Source: Fidelibacterota bacterium (lineage in GTDB: Bacteria; Fidelibacterota; UBA2242; JAFGTP01). Taken from it: a DNA stretch of 52,815 nt. The notes beneath the pieces were generated by a model. That model had not been told where the DNA came from. It saw nothing but the letters and a program-made list of their open reading frames with translations, and did not search any database. Below are positions 44,036 to 52,815 of the stretch, piece after piece. The position numbers and the translations under genes were made by a program. Where the stretch lies: contig JAFGTP010000010.1 of NCBI GenBank assembly GCA_016934035.1, positions 1 to 52,815 of the forward strand, written 5' to 3'. Numbering within the stretch: the first letter of the stretch is position 1; each line of letters opens with the position of its first letter.

Positions 44036-45257
44036 CCTTTTCTCCGTCTTGACTTGTCACTGATTCTACGATGGAACCCAGAGTCCCATCGGACAATTTA
44101 ATGGATATTTTATCTTTGGCGTTAATATTTTTTATGGATTTGATGATTTTTTTATTTTCATCATAGACTATGGAAAAGCCTCTTTCCAGGATGCTTTCCG
44201 GGTTCAGGTTTTTTAAAGTTGACCAGGTGATATCAATCCGGTTTTTCATTTCTTTTAATTTATTGTGAACTAAATAATCGAGTCTGCGGGCCAAATCGTC
44301 AATGTGCTGGATTTGGTTGAGGATTGTATTAGCCGGGTTCAGGAGATTGATTTGCCGTTCCAAATATTTTATAGACATTTTTGTTTGATTAAATAAGGTC
44401 ATAAAGGAATTGACAAATTTGTTTTCCAAACTCATAATATCGGCGGTTATTTTTTTTCGGTCAGGAATTGTTTCTTCAGCAGCAGCCGATGGGGTTGGGG
44501 CCCGGTAGTCGGCTGCAAAATCCGACAAAGTGAAATCAGTTTCATGGCCGATTCCGGTGACGACAGGAATTTTGGAATGGAATATAGCTCTTACAACCGG
44601 TTCCTCGTTAAAAGCCCAAAGGTCTTCAATGGAGCCACCACCGCGGGCAATAATGATCAGATCAACTGGATTTTCTGTTTCCTTATTAAAATATTCGAGG
44701 CCTGATATAATCGTCGCGGCTGCCTCGGCCCCTTGGACAACAGCAGGATAGATTAGCAATTGGACAGAAGGGTTTCTGCGGCCACTTACCTGGATCATGT
44801 CCCGAACTGCGGCGCTGGTGGGACTGGTGATGACGCCGATTTTAGATGGGTACCTGATCAGCGGTTTTTTATGGGATGGGTCAAACAATCCTTCAGCTTC
44901 CAGTTTTTGTTTCAATTCCTCAAAAGCCTGGTAAAGATTTCCAAGTCCGGAGGGGCGGATGGATAAAATTTTGATTTGATATTGTGAACGGAGTTTATAT
45001 GTAACGACTTCGCCGAAAACAACCACGTGCATTCCGTTCTCAATTTTAAAATTGATTCCTTCAGCCTGATAGTTCCAAACCACGGCATTGATGAGGGCTT
45101 TATCATCTTTCAGGGATAGGTAGATGTGTCCGGTACCGCTGCGGTAATAGTTAGATACTTCACCTTCGACATAAACCGGGGGAAGATAATCTGCGATGAC
45201 TTCGCTGATTCTGTCGGCTACCTGGCTCACGGTCAATAATTTTGTTTTGCTTTCCAT
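44028..45257 (-). CDS. xseA: Exodeoxyribonuclease VII large subunit
   Basis: The 409-residue catalytic subunit has the N-terminal OB fold (VYVEGEVSNYYRSGTGHIYLSLKD). The nuclease core follows (GVITSPTSAAVRDMI, IIARGGGSIEDLWAFN, VVTGIGHETDFTLSDFAADYRAPTPSAAAE), and then a coiled coil. I chose the ATG giving MESKTKLLTVSQ because homologues begin there. A longer start at 45308 adds 17 residues unlike the family and would sit close to the likely transcription start after the terminator at 45354. Confidence 0.94.
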   Translation of the reverse strand: MESKTKLLTVSQVADRISEVIADYLPPVYVEGEVSNYYRSGTGHIYLSLKDDKALINAVVWNYQAEGINFKIENGMHVVVFGEVVTYKLRSQYQIKILSIRPSGLGNLYQAFEELKQKLEAEGLFDPSHKKPLIRYPSKIGVITSPTSAAVRDMIQVSGRRNPSVQLLIYPAVVQGAEAAATIISGLEYFNKETENPVDLIIIARGGGSIEDLWAFNEEPVVRAIFHSKIPVVTGIGHETDFTLSDFAADYRAPTPSAAAEETIPDRKKITADIMSLENKFVNSFMTLFNQTKMSIKYLERQINLLNPANTILNQIQHIDDLARRLDYLVHNKLKEMKNRIDITWSTLKNLNPESILERGFSIVYDENKKIIKSIKNINAKDKISIKLSDGTLGSIVESVTSQDGEKDD

Positions 45258-45353
45258 AATTTTACCGAAGTTAGTGGATGAAGGATGTTGTTTTTTTAAT
45301 GCTGACAATATCGAAAAGAGGACAATATTTTTGCCAATTGTTTACTAATAACA

Positions 45354-45397
45354 GAAAAAGGTGCATTCAATATTTTTCAATCAGAGAATACACCTTT
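45354..45397 (-). terminator. Rho-independent terminator after the small ribosomal protein gene
   Basis: On the minus strand AAAGGTGTATTC pairs with GAATGCACCTTT (one mismatch) around a 17-base loop, followed by TTCTG. It lies 25 bases after the 29-residue gene and separates the sppA-HU unit from xseA. Confidence 0.65.
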
Positions 45398-45421
45398 AAT
45401 ATGATCAATCAAAAATTAAAA

Positions 45422-45511
45422 ATTATTTCTTCTTATGACGATCTCTTCTTCTGCGTTTTTTACGCTTGTGAGTTTTGATTTTTTGTTTTTTTCTTTTTTT
45501 ACCGCTAGGCA
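45422..45511 (-). CDS. Tiny basic ribosomal protein, COX24/AURKAIP1 (mS38/bS22-like)
   Basis: The 29-residue protein starts MPSGKKRKKQKIKTHKRKKR and ends RRRRDRHKKK-like: almost wholly Lys/Arg. Near-identical short proteins in Bacteroidota are annotated with the AURKAIP1/COX24 domain, related to mitochondrial mS38 and to the small-subunit protein bS22 of mycobacteria. It probably binds 16S rRNA at the decoding side of the 30S subunit. AGGAG lies eight bases before the ATG. It follows the HU gene by 32 bases and a terminator follows it. Confidence 0.85.
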
Positions 45512-45543
45512 TAAAAATCTCCTGTTAGGGTTTATTTAAAAAA

Positions 45544-45837
45544 TTATTTTCTTTTTTGATTTTCCAGGTCTACCTGCTGGATAAAATGCTTTGAAGGTTT
45601 GAACACAGGTACAGCTCTTTCAGGAACAATGACTTCTTCGCCTGTATTGGGATTTCTGGCCACTTTTGATTTGCGGATTTTTACACTAAAATTTCCAAAG
45701 CCGCGAAGGTCTACACGATCACCTTTTAACAAGGCTTCTGAAATTGTGGCGATGACACCTTCAACGATAGTTTTTGTTTCAAGTTTTGTTAAACCGGTCT
45801 TTTCTGCTAATATATCTACGATTTCAGCTTTAACCAT
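45544..45837 (-). CDS. HU-family DNA-binding protein
   Basis: The 97-residue histone-like protein begins MVKAEIVDILAEKTGLTKLE. It has the DNA-clasp signature GFGNFSVKIRKSKVARNPNTG with the intercalating Pro arm. HU and IHF dimers bend DNA and compact the nucleoid. It lies 15 bases after sppA and 32 before the small ribosomal protein gene. Confidence 0.95.
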   Translation of the reverse strand: MVKAEIVDILAEKTGLTKLETKTIVEGVIATISEALLKGDRVDLRGFGNFSVKIRKSKVARNPNTGEEVIVPERAVPVFKPSKHFIQQVDLENQKRK

Positions 45838-45852
45838 TTTTGTTCTCTCCTT

Positions 45853-46725
45853 TTATTTTAATAAATATTTCACAGCAGGTTCTGTATTCAAAAGAGCTTT
45901 TGTTTCGTTCAAGTCTTCAAATAATAAATCAAACATTGTCACTTTTTTCTTGTCCGGTGTCAGTAATTTCGGATTTTCCAGGTGGGCAAGCGCTGCGGCT
46001 AAGTTGATCGCGTCTTCCCGTGTTCCTAGAGTGTCAATGAGTCCGGCTTTAAAAGCCTGTAAACCCGTTAAGATACGCCCATCTGCGATTTTTTTCAAGT
46101 GATTTTTTTCAATTCCTCTTTCTGTCACGATTGCATCCAGAAATTGGTTGTAGAGATCGTCGATAAGCCGGGCCATTTCAAGGCTGTCGGATTTTGTAAA
46201 TTTGCGAAATGGAGAGCCGGTATCTTTATATTCTCCCGTTTTCAGGGTCTTGTATTCCACTTTCAGCAGGTCCAGCAGTTCATCAACCACAGGAAAGGTG
46301 GCAATGACGCCGATGCTGGCGGTAATACTTCCCGGGTTGGCCATTATTTTACTGGCGCCGATAGCGGCGTAATAACCGCCGGAAGCTCCTACCGAGGCTA
46401 TGGAAGCGACCACCGGCTTACCGGAATTCCGGAATTTTTTCACAGCTTCATAGATTTCCTGGGAAGCGGCTACTCCGCCGCCGGGAGAATTGATTCGCAA
46501 CACCAGGGCTTTGACATCATTTCGTTCACGATATTTTTCCAGTTGTTCGGATATTTTATCGGCACTGAGAATGGTGCCTTTTAATTCCACCAGGGCGATT
46601 TTGTCGCGGTTGTTGAAGGCAGTATCGGTAGCGTATTCCTGTTTGTTGAGGCCTGCATAGAGAGCAATGATAAACAGAATTACGAAAATGATGATGACAA
46701 GGGAGAGAATTTTATCGCGTTTCAA
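45853..46725 (-). CDS. sppA: Signal peptide peptidase SppA, short (36K) type
   Basis: The 290-residue protein has an N-terminal TM anchor (ILSLVIIIFVILFIIALYAG). The peptidase S49 domain carries the serine nucleophile in ASVGASGGYYAA and the general-base Lys in GEYKDTGSPFRKF, on the C-terminal side. It cleaves leftover signal peptides in the membrane. The start is TTG, with AGGTG seven bases upstream that overlaps the end region of the mltD-like gene. Confidence 0.93.
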   Translation of the reverse strand: MKRDKILSLVIIIFVILFIIALYAGLNKQEYATDTAFNNRDKIALVELKGTILSADKISEQLEKYRERNDVKALVLRINSPGGGVAASQEIYEAVKKFRNSGKPVVASIASVGASGGYYAAIGASKIMANPGSITASIGVIATFPVVDELLDLLKVEYKTLKTGEYKDTGSPFRKFTKSDSLEMARLIDDLYNQFLDAIVTERGIEKNHLKKIADGRILTGLQAFKAGLIDTLGTREDAINLAAALAHLENPKLLTPDKKKVTMFDLLFEDLNETKALLNTEPAVKYLLK

Positions 46726-46737
46726 TCGGGCACCTGT

Positions 46738-48537
46738 TTACTGGTAAATGGTCACTTTTTGACCGGGGTAAATAAATTTTGTTCCATATATATTGTTCCA
46801 GTAACGGACTTTGCTGAGGCTGACTGCATATTTGTCAGCAATCTGGCTGAGAGTTTCGCCTCTTTGGACAACATGAACGATTTTCTGGCCCTTTTCTCCG
46901 GTTTCCGTTTTTGTGTTTTCGGGCTTGGCGGCCAGTCCGGGAATGTACAATTTCTGGCCGGGATAGATGAATCTTTTTCCGTACAGGTTGTTGACAGACC
47001 TTAGGTCGTTTAAGGATACACCGTAGCGGGTGGCGATGTCATAAAGGGTTTCTCCTTTTTTGACAAGATGGGTGCCGCTTGTGGATTTATTGTCAATATA
47101 TTGGGCAGTATAGTAGGTGCTGCTCGGGATTTTCAGGGTCTGCCCGATTTTGAGCTGATTGATATTGCGAATATTGTTGGCAGAGACGATGGCTGATACT
47201 GAGGTCCCGTATTTTTTGGCGATATAATTAAGGTTTTGTCCGCTTCTGACCCGGTGATTGACAAATTCCTGGACCATTTGCTGGCCCGCAGGAATCTCCT
47301 TGATCCTGGCTGCCAGAGCTGGTCCTTTGGATTTTGGCACCCGCAGGATATATTCCTCTGCATCCGGCGGTGTCACCCAGCGTCGGAGTTCAGGGTTGTA
47401 ATCTTTAAGTACCTGGGCCGTAGTGCCACACATTTTTGCCAGGGACTCCAATTCGTAGGAACCCTGAAGTAACACTTCATCGAATTCCCATTTTGTCTCA
47501 TTGGGTTTTTCAAACCCGTATTTTTCCGGATCTCTAACGATATTTAAACCTGCCATAAAGGAAGGTATGTAGTTTCGGGTTTCTTTGGGCAGGGTTTTTA
47601 ATTTCCAGAAGTCACGGGTCCCTTCGCGGCGAATGGCACGCAGCACATTTAGTTTACCGCAATTATAGGCGGCCATTGCCAGGTACCAGTCATCAAAATA
47701 ATCATGCAAATCACTCAAATATTGGGCTGCGGCAATGGAAGCTTTGACAACGTCCCTGCGTTCATCAACCCACCAGGTCCTTTTGAGTCCATAATAGGCA
47801 CCGGTTGAGGCAATAAACTGCCAGGGCCCGGCTGCATGGGCATGGGAGTAGGCTGAGGTTTTGAAACCGCTTTCAATTAATGCCAGGTAAAACAGTTCCT
47901 GGGGTAGATTTTCTTTTTCCAGGATCGGCCTCACGGTTTCTTCGTAATAATTGGCGTTGTTGAGCCATTCCTGAAAATTGTTTTTCTGTGTTTTGGCGTA
48001 ATAATTGATAATTCGTTCAATTTTTGGAGAGGTTACCAGTGGCAGGCTCCCTTCTTTGTCTTCCAGAATGATCAATTTATCATCTCCGCCGAGGTCGATG
48101 GTATCAGCCAGGGAGGCGCTCAGTCCTTCTTTGACCTGGGTGGCCAGATAGGACCCGTCATCCCCATTGACCCAGGCAAATTCATTGTTAAAATCAGAAT
48201 TGAGTCTTTCATAAAACCGACGAAAGTCTTCTCTCTGCAAAATGGTCATACTGTCCAGTTTGCTGATCTCAGCGATAATTTCGATAGTTCTGTCCAGACA
48301 ATATTTTACCTCGGTTGTATCCTGGTTGTGGTTCCCGATCAGGGCTTCAACATAGAAATTTTTGGCTTCTGCAAAAAGTAATTCAAACAGTTCCAGTGAA
48401 TTTTCCGAAGCCAATTCGTCCTGGCTATCAAGGGTATCTTTGACATTGGTTTGTTTCAATGTTTTCGCATCGATAGAAAGGACGAATAAAAATAGTAAAA
48501 GCAGTAGTCTGGCAATTGATGGTTTTTTGTTTTTCAT
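46738..48537 (-). CDS. Membrane-bound lytic transglycosylase MltD-like, three LysM domains
   Basis: The 599-residue protein has a signal peptide (residues 1-24) and an unassigned helical region. A family 1 lytic transglycosylase domain at about 205-330 carries the catalytic Glu in ALIESGF, then AAGPWQFIASTGAYYGL and MAAYNCG. Three C-terminal LysM repeats bind peptidoglycan (starts HRVRSGQNL, HLVKKGETL, HVVQRGETL). It cleaves murein glycans in the periplasm. It precedes sppA by 12 bases. Confidence 0.93.
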   Translation of the reverse strand: MKNKKPSIARLLLLLFLFVLSIDAKTLKQTNVKDTLDSQDELASENSLELFELLFAEAKNFYVEALIGNHNQDTTEVKYCLDRTIEIIAEISKLDSMTILQREDFRRFYERLNSDFNNEFAWVNGDDGSYLATQVKEGLSASLADTIDLGGDDKLIILEDKEGSLPLVTSPKIERIINYYAKTQKNNFQEWLNNANYYEETVRPILEKENLPQELFYLALIESGFKTSAYSHAHAAGPWQFIASTGAYYGLKRTWWVDERRDVVKASIAAAQYLSDLHDYFDDWYLAMAAYNCGKLNVLRAIRREGTRDFWKLKTLPKETRNYIPSFMAGLNIVRDPEKYGFEKPNETKWEFDEVLLQGSYELESLAKMCGTTAQVLKDYNPELRRWVTPPDAEEYILRVPKSKGPALAARIKEIPAGQQMVQEFVNHRVRSGQNLNYIAKKYGTSVSAIVSANNIRNINQLKIGQTLKIPSSTYYTAQYIDNKSTSGTHLVKKGETLYDIATRYGVSLNDLRSVNNLYGKRFIYPGQKLYIPGLAAKPENTKTETGEKGQKIVHVVQRGETLSQIADKYAVSLSKVRYWNNIYGTKFIYPGQKVTIYQ

Positions 48538-48608
48538 GCTTCCTCAAATTTTCTTTACGAGTGATTAATGGCTAAACTTGTGCCAACTGTTTAATATACA
48601 ATGAGATT

Positions 48609-49097
48609 CTAAATTGTGAAACTCATTTTATTAATTATGGCTGTACTGGATTTTCCAGGGACCAGTGAAATGATCCTGACTTCACCGCCATAGTCCCGAA
48701 CAACCTTTGCTTCAGGCATATTTTCAAAATCAGCAGGATTGTAATCGCCTCCTTTGACGTGAATATCGGGCTTCAGACGGGAAATTATATCACTGGGAGT
48801 TGTCTCGTGAAAAATTGTCACTATATCAACGACCTCAAAACCAGCCAGGAGACGGGCACGGTCCTCCTGCTGATTGACCGGACGATTTTCCCCCTTGATT
48901 TTTTTTACCGATGAATCGGAATTAATACCGACACACAAAATATCGCCCAGGGATTTGGCTTTTTCCAGCAAAGACAAATGTCCGATGTGAAGAATATCAA
49001 AAACGCCATTGGTAAAAATGATTTTTTTACCCTCATGGCGGAGGGACTGGATTTTTTTCAGGCATGCTTCAGAATCCAAAATTTTGGATATACTCAA
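48609..49097 (-). CDS. rfaE2: D-glycero-beta-D-manno-heptose 1-phosphate adenylyltransferase (RfaE2)
   Basis: The 162-residue cytidylyltransferase-fold protein has VFDILHIGHLSLLEKAK (HxGH motif) and VKGGDYNPADF. It corresponds to the C-terminal half of E. coli HldE and makes ADP-heptose for lipopolysaccharide core. The sugar kinase half is not fused and is not in the window. The start is TTG, overlapping the DUF2851 stop (TTGA), with GGAG eight bases upstream. Confidence 0.9.
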   Translation of the reverse strand: MSISKILDSEACLKKIQSLRHEGKKIIFTNGVFDILHIGHLSLLEKAKSLGDILCVGINSDSSVKKIKGENRPVNQQEDRARLLAGFEVVDIVTIFHETTPSDIISRLKPDIHVKGGDYNPADFENMPEAKVVRDYGGEVRIISLVPGKSSTAIINKMSFTI

Positions 49098-50443
49098 TTT
49101 TTATTCTCCAACAGGCAGATATTACATAGTTCCAAATCGCAAAATAATCTATAATATTCAATACAACCTTGCAAAAGATAATTTGATTTTATTTCTCTTG
49201 GTGGTATAGACAAATGGCGGAGAAAATCTTTGATTTTTTCCGGGAATGCGCCTACCGGCACTTTTCTGTTGTTTTCGGAACACAGAGCTGCATGATGGTC
49301 ATTTTTCAGAATGGAACTGAGAGCCTTGGCAAAGGGGAGCAGAATATTACTGATAAAATCATTTAGCCTTGAGTCCCCAAGGAGCAAAAGAGAAGCGTGG
49401 GATTTAAACAGGGGGTGGTTTTTCCACATGCCGGAGGGCATCTGAAATTTGTCTTTCAGAGTGGCGATGACATTTTCAAAATCGCGTCCTGAAAAGAGGG
49501 TGTTCAGACAGAATTGTCCCGGCTTTTGGGGATAGAGATTATGGATGATCTGGGCCAGTGCTACAAGTCTTTTGTGCGGTGCATTGACCGGTCGCACACC
49601 GGCGAATTGGAATTTTATCCCGGTAACAGAGCAAAGGTCAAATTGATGCGAGAGAACTTTCCATTTTTCCGATAAGGCATCGAAATAGTGATCATTGCCA
49701 AAATATTTTCTGTAATCATCAGATAGCATTCCGGAAATACCCAAAAAAATGGTTTCCAGGAATAGCAATCTTTCGAGGTCCGGTGTTTTTTCCAGAAGTT
49801 GGTAGAGTTTTTCCATATCCAGAACATCGGCGATTTTTCTCATGGCCTCACGGTTTTTGCTGTAACCCAGCATATCGAGCAAACCCATGAAAAAATATTG
49901 TTCCGGCTGGTATTGCATAAGATTAGAGCGGGTTAACAGGGTTTTTCGCTGAAAGCGCTTATCGGCATAATCTTCGATAATTCTTTTGAAGCCGTCAATA
50001 TCAGCGGGCCCCCAATTTTTACAGGGACACAGTGTGTCCGGCTGAAATAATTCGGCTGGCTGTAGTAAGAGGATCTCGATTTGCCGGTTTTTATGATTGG
50101 TGATATGGCGGGATGTGGTTTTTTCCCTGATGACATGCAGGACAACGTTGTTGTAGTTTTCATCTTTGTCATGGCCGTGCAGATACCAGTCGTTGTTGCG
50201 GTTGTGAATCTCGATATCGCCGGAAACCAATTGGTCTTCAAGCATGATCAGGGCATTGAGAAAGTCGGGACCGGCGCTTTCATTGCGCAATCCGGGACTG
50301 ATGATACTGAGCGGTTTTTCTGAGAGAGTTTTCAGGTGTTCCTGCTGAAATTTACCTTCCAGCCAAATCCTGTAGAGTTGTTTTTCCGGCTGTGTTAGTT
50401 TTTTTTGCGGTTCACAGACGATACCATGATAGCAGTTAAGCAC
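49094..50443 (-). CDS. DUF2851 family protein
   Basis: The 449-residue soluble protein has the conserved features of DUF2851: SIISPGLRNESAGPDFLNAL, SGDIEIHNRNNDWYLHGHD and NNVVLHVI near the N-terminus. The acidic and His residues recall restriction-type nuclease folds, but the function is unknown. The family is largely confined to Bacteroidota and relatives. The start is GTG with a strong GAGGAGG six bases before, inside the end of plsC (8-base overlap). Confidence 0.88.
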   Translation of the reverse strand: MLNCYHGIVCEPQKKLTQPEKQLYRIWLEGKFQQEHLKTLSEKPLSIISPGLRNESAGPDFLNALIMLEDQLVSGDIEIHNRNNDWYLHGHDKDENYNNVVLHVIREKTTSRHITNHKNRQIEILLLQPAELFQPDTLCPCKNWGPADIDGFKRIIEDYADKRFQRKTLLTRSNLMQYQPEQYFFMGLLDMLGYSKNREAMRKIADVLDMEKLYQLLEKTPDLERLLFLETIFLGISGMLSDDYRKYFGNDHYFDALSEKWKVLSHQFDLCSVTGIKFQFAGVRPVNAPHKRLVALAQIIHNLYPQKPGQFCLNTLFSGRDFENVIATLKDKFQMPSGMWKNHPLFKSHASLLLLGDSRLNDFISNILLPFAKALSSILKNDHHAALCSENNRKVPVGAFPEKIKDFLRHLSIPPREIKSNYLLQGCIEYYRLFCDLELCNICLLENKN

Positions 50444-51161
50444 AAATGGCCTCCTCTAAGGTTTTTTCGTGTTTGTTTTTCATATCGATCATTTTTTCAC
50501 GAATGAAATTCATACAATGATCGATGTCGTCGAAATCGCTGATTTTTACTGCCGGATGGATCAGGGCTTTGACAGTGCCGGGGATGATAGTCATGGCGCC
50601 TTTGGGATTGCAAAAGCGATTGCCGATCATGGTAATGGCAATGACAGGCAGGTTGTACTGCTCGGCAATTTTGAACCCGCCCTTTTTGAATTTGCCGATT
50701 TTTCCGTCGACACTTCTGGTGCCTTCCGGTGCAATAATAATATTGTATCCCCGCTGGAAAATTTCTGCGGATTTTTTGTTGATGGTCTGAATGGCCTGTT
50801 TGGGTTTGGAGCGGTTGATGGGAATATGTTTTCCCTGCCACAAAGCCCAGCCGAAAAAGGGAATTTGAAGCAATTCCCGTTTGAAAATAAACCGCAGGCT
50901 GATGGGCAGCGCTGCGATGGCCACAGGAATATCCAGGGCGCTTTCATGGTTCATGACAATCAGGGCCGGATTGGCGTCTTTCAGATTTTCCAGACCTTCC
51001 ACATCCACTTTGACGCCTGCCAGTCGCAGCACTACGCGGGCCCATTGTCTCTGTACTTTTCCGTGATGTTTGCCCGGCCTGTCAAAAACGCCCTGAATAA
51101 GGGCGACGATGGATAGGAGAAAAGTATATAACATCAGTAAGGCAGTTTTCACGTAGATCAT
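50436..51161 (-). CDS. plsC: 1-acyl-sn-glycerol-3-phosphate acyltransferase
   Basis: The 241-residue membrane enzyme has an N-terminal TM helix. The acyltransferase motifs are NHESALD (H-x4-D), the acceptor-binding FKRELLQIPFFGW, and APEGTRS. It makes phosphatidic acid from lysophosphatidic acid. It begins 11 bases after serS ends and overlaps the DUF2851 gene. Confidence 0.93.
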   Translation of the reverse strand: MIYVKTALLMLYTFLLSIVALIQGVFDRPGKHHGKVQRQWARVVLRLAGVKVDVEGLENLKDANPALIVMNHESALDIPVAIAALPISLRFIFKRELLQIPFFGWALWQGKHIPINRSKPKQAIQTINKKSAEIFQRGYNIIIAPEGTRSVDGKIGKFKKGGFKIAEQYNLPVIAITMIGNRFCNPKGAMTIIPGTVKALIHPAVKISDFDDIDHCMNFIREKMIDMKNKHEKTLEEAICA

Positions 51162-51172
51162 TTTTATCTCAC

Positions 51173-52444
51173 TTATTTTTCGATTTTGTCAAAACTGGTA
51201 TAGCTGCGTAAAGCTTCCGGAATGACAACAGAGCCGTCAGGCTGCTGATAGGTTTCCAAAATTGCGATGACCAGGCGCGGTGTGGCCACTCCGGAGCCGT
51301 TTAATGTATGGACAAATTCCACTTTCTGGTCACTTTCACGGCGGAAACGGATATTGGCCCGGCGGGCTTGGAAATCTTCAAAGTTACTGACGCTGGACAC
51401 TTCGAAATATTTATGGGTTCCCGGGGCCCAGACTTCGATGTCGTAGCATTTTGCAGCAGCAAAACTCAGGTCGCCGGAACAGAGATTTAATATTCTGTAA
51501 TGCAAACCCAGAGTCTGTAAAATGTCTTCGGCGTCCTGCAACAATTTTTGATGGACAGTGTAGGATTCTTCCGGTTTGGTGAATTGTACCATTTCCACTT
51601 TGTTGAACTGATGAAGACGGGAGAGGCCCCGTGTATCCTTGCCATAGCTGCCGGCTTCGCGACGGAAACAACCGGAAAAGGCAGCGTATTTTTTGGGCAG
51701 ATCGCTTTCTTTCATGATTTCATCCCGGTGAATATTGGTCACCGGCACTTCGGCGGTGGGGATCAGGAACAGGTCATCGGCATTGCAGAGATACATGTCT
51801 TCTTCCATTTTCGGTAATTGGCCGGTGCCAAAGGCGGTGTCGCGATTGACAAGGAAAGGCGGATAGACTTCGATATAATTATGTTTTTCAACATGAAAGT
51901 CCAACATGAAGTTGATAAGGGCGCGTTCCAGACGGGCCCCTTTTCCCATGTAGAGAGGAAAACCGGAACCGGAAATTTTAGCGCCCCGGGGCATATCGAG
52001 AATACCCAGATTTTCTGCGATGTCCAGGTGGTCTTTTAATTCAAAAGTGTAGAGTGGTTTTTTCCCCCAGGATGATACTTCGACATTGTCAGTGTCGGAA
52101 AATCCAACCGGAGCAGATTCATGAGGCAGATTGGGCAGGGTGACCAAAATACTGTTTAGCTGATCTTCCAGTTCTGCGATCTGGTTGTCCATGGCTTTAA
52201 TTTTTTTGCCCAGTTCCTGCATTTCTTCGATTTTGTCTGAGGCGTCTGCTTTGTTTTTTTTGAGGTCGCCGATTTCTTTGGACACTTTGTTGCGAATTGC
52301 TTTTAAAAGGTCTGTTTCCGTGACGAGGCTCCGCCGTTTTTCATCATTGGCCAGAATTTCATCCAGTTTGGTTTCAGCCCTTTTGGCTTTCAGGCCTGTT
52401 CTGAAAAACTCCGGGTTCTCTCTTAATTTTTTTATATCGAGCAT
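51173..52444 (-). CDS. serS: Seryl-tRNA synthetase
   Basis: The 423-residue class II synthetase has an N-terminal coiled-coil arm (residues 30-105) that binds the long variable arm of tRNA-Ser. Its catalytic motifs are motif 1 region [18 protein letters not shown], motif 2 [25 protein letters not shown] and motif 3 [17 protein letters not shown] chose the ATG giving [11 protein letters not shown], with GGAG five bases before it. A longer start at 52477 adds 11 residues absent from homologues. It heads the minus-strand run through plsC, DUF2851 and rfaE2. Confidence 0.97.
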   Translation of the reverse strand: MLDIKKLRENPEFFRTGLKAKRAETKLDEILANDEKRRSLVTETDLLKAIRNKVSKEIGDLKKNKADASDKIEEMQELGKKIKAMDNQIAELEDQLNSILVTLPNLPHESAPVGFSDTDNVEVSSWGKKPLYTFELKDHLDIAENLGILDMPRGAKISGSGFPLYMGKGARLERALINFMLDFHVEKHNYIEVYPPFLVNRDTAFGTGQLPKMEEDMYLCNADDLFLIPTAEVPVTNIHRDEIMKESDLPKKYAAFSGCFRREAGSYGKDTRGLSRLHQFNKVEMVQFTKPEESYTVHQKLLQDAEDILQTLGLHYRILNLCSGDLSFAAAKCYDIEVWAPGTHKYFEVSSVSNFEDFQARRANIRFRRESDQKVEFVHTLNGSGVATPRLVIAILETYQQPDGSVVIPEALRSYTSFDKIEK

Positions 52445-52729
52445 ATCAACTCCAAATTCTATATTTTTGATTTTCAACTATTTTATGGATTTTTCAATGA
52501 AGGAATTTAATGATTGAGGGAGAAAAAATCATCTGTTTTGTCTTATTCTTTTTGGCCTGTTAAATACACGAAAAAAGAATTACAGATTTTCTTTTCCTAC
52601 AGGTTAGCCGAAACTAATCTCCTGGTGAATATTTGAGTTATTGAAATGAGATAATAATTCATTTAGGCAGTCAGACTTTCTATTTGTATTTTTTCAAAAC
52701 CATGTTCTTTTTTAGATTTTGAAATTTTC
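52445..52729. other. Non-coding region upstream of serS
   Basis: No reading frame, T-box or clear promoter is recognisable. It must contain the serS promoter on the minus strand. The sequence is AT-rich up to the terminal repeat. Confidence 0.5.
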
Positions 52730-52812
52730 GGGCTAATAGCTAAAAATAGCTGGTAAAATTGATATTATACATTGGTATTCAATAGATTACTTGGAAATTT
52801 AATTTAGGTAAT
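52730..52812. repeat. Terminal inverted repeat, right copy
   Basis: These 83 bases are the exact reverse complement of positions 1-83. Three further bases follow to the end of the window. The inner edge (GGGCTAATAGC) adjoins GAAAATTTC, and the left copy adjoins AAAATTTTT, so both copies border similar AT-rich sequence. Confidence 0.85.
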
Positions 52813-52815
52813 ATA

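Overview
The window is a 52.8 kb piece of AT-rich chromosome from a Gram-negative bacterium. Evidence for an outer membrane is a TolC-type factor, a DUF2490 beta-barrel, Spy/CpxP-like periplasmic proteins and an ADP-heptose (LPS) nucleotidyltransferase. A DUF2851 gene, a 29-residue COX24/mS38-like ribosomal protein gene, and a phytol-kinase/DUF92 fusion point towards the FCB group (Bacteroidota, Calditrichota, Marinimicrobia and relatives). I cannot place it more finely. TTG and GTG starts are common. The three tRNA genes lack an encoded CCA.

Layout. 1-83 and 52730-52812 are identical inverted copies of one repeat, so both window ends run into the same repeated element. 0.1-10.2 kb (minus strand) carries a PHP-glycosyltransferase fusion, two identical tRNA-Val genes, lon with an alpha/alpha-toroid protein, two HAD phosphatases, an L-asparaginase and a YibQ-like deacetylase. 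10.36 kb holds a CAT-anticodon tRNA. It is followed by a 2 kb AT-rich accessory patch with a DUF3892-like protein, two small membrane proteins and decayed gene fragments. 12.4-14.7 kb is a DUF4838 lipoprotein. 14.7-16.8 kb is an ECF sigma/anti-sigma/two Spy-like chaperone operon, read divergently from the prenol-kinase fusion. comEC and asnB follow.

23-29.4 kb is the most interesting block. A GAF-type sigma-54 activator is divergent from a DUF2490-pstSCAB operon, with a 13-bp-arm palindrome and a candidate -24/-12 promoter between them. No phoU, phoB or phoR is present. 30-36.2 kb is a tetR-RND efflux operon whose operator matches the enteric AcrR box at 21 of 24 positions and whose pump lacks the TM4 Asp pair. 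36.3-40.2 kb has an esterase with a stop in its signal peptide, a YccF protein, an acyl-CoA synthetase, an IS256-type transposase remnant and a REP-like hairpin.

40.2-52.4 kb is a long minus-strand housekeeping stretch: a transglutaminase-like protein, DUF554, mgsA, nadK, xseB, xseA, a tiny ribosomal protein, HU, sppA, an mltD-like LysM protein, the heptose nucleotidyltransferase, DUF2851, plsC and serS. Many of these genes overlap by 4-8 bases and are probably cotranscribed.

I found no rRNA, CRISPR array, prophage or intact insertion sequence. The best candidates for undescribed biology are the sigma-54-linked phosphate operon, the prenol kinase/prenyl-phosphate kinase fusion, the RND pump without its proton-relay aspartates, and the small accessory cassette after the tRNA.
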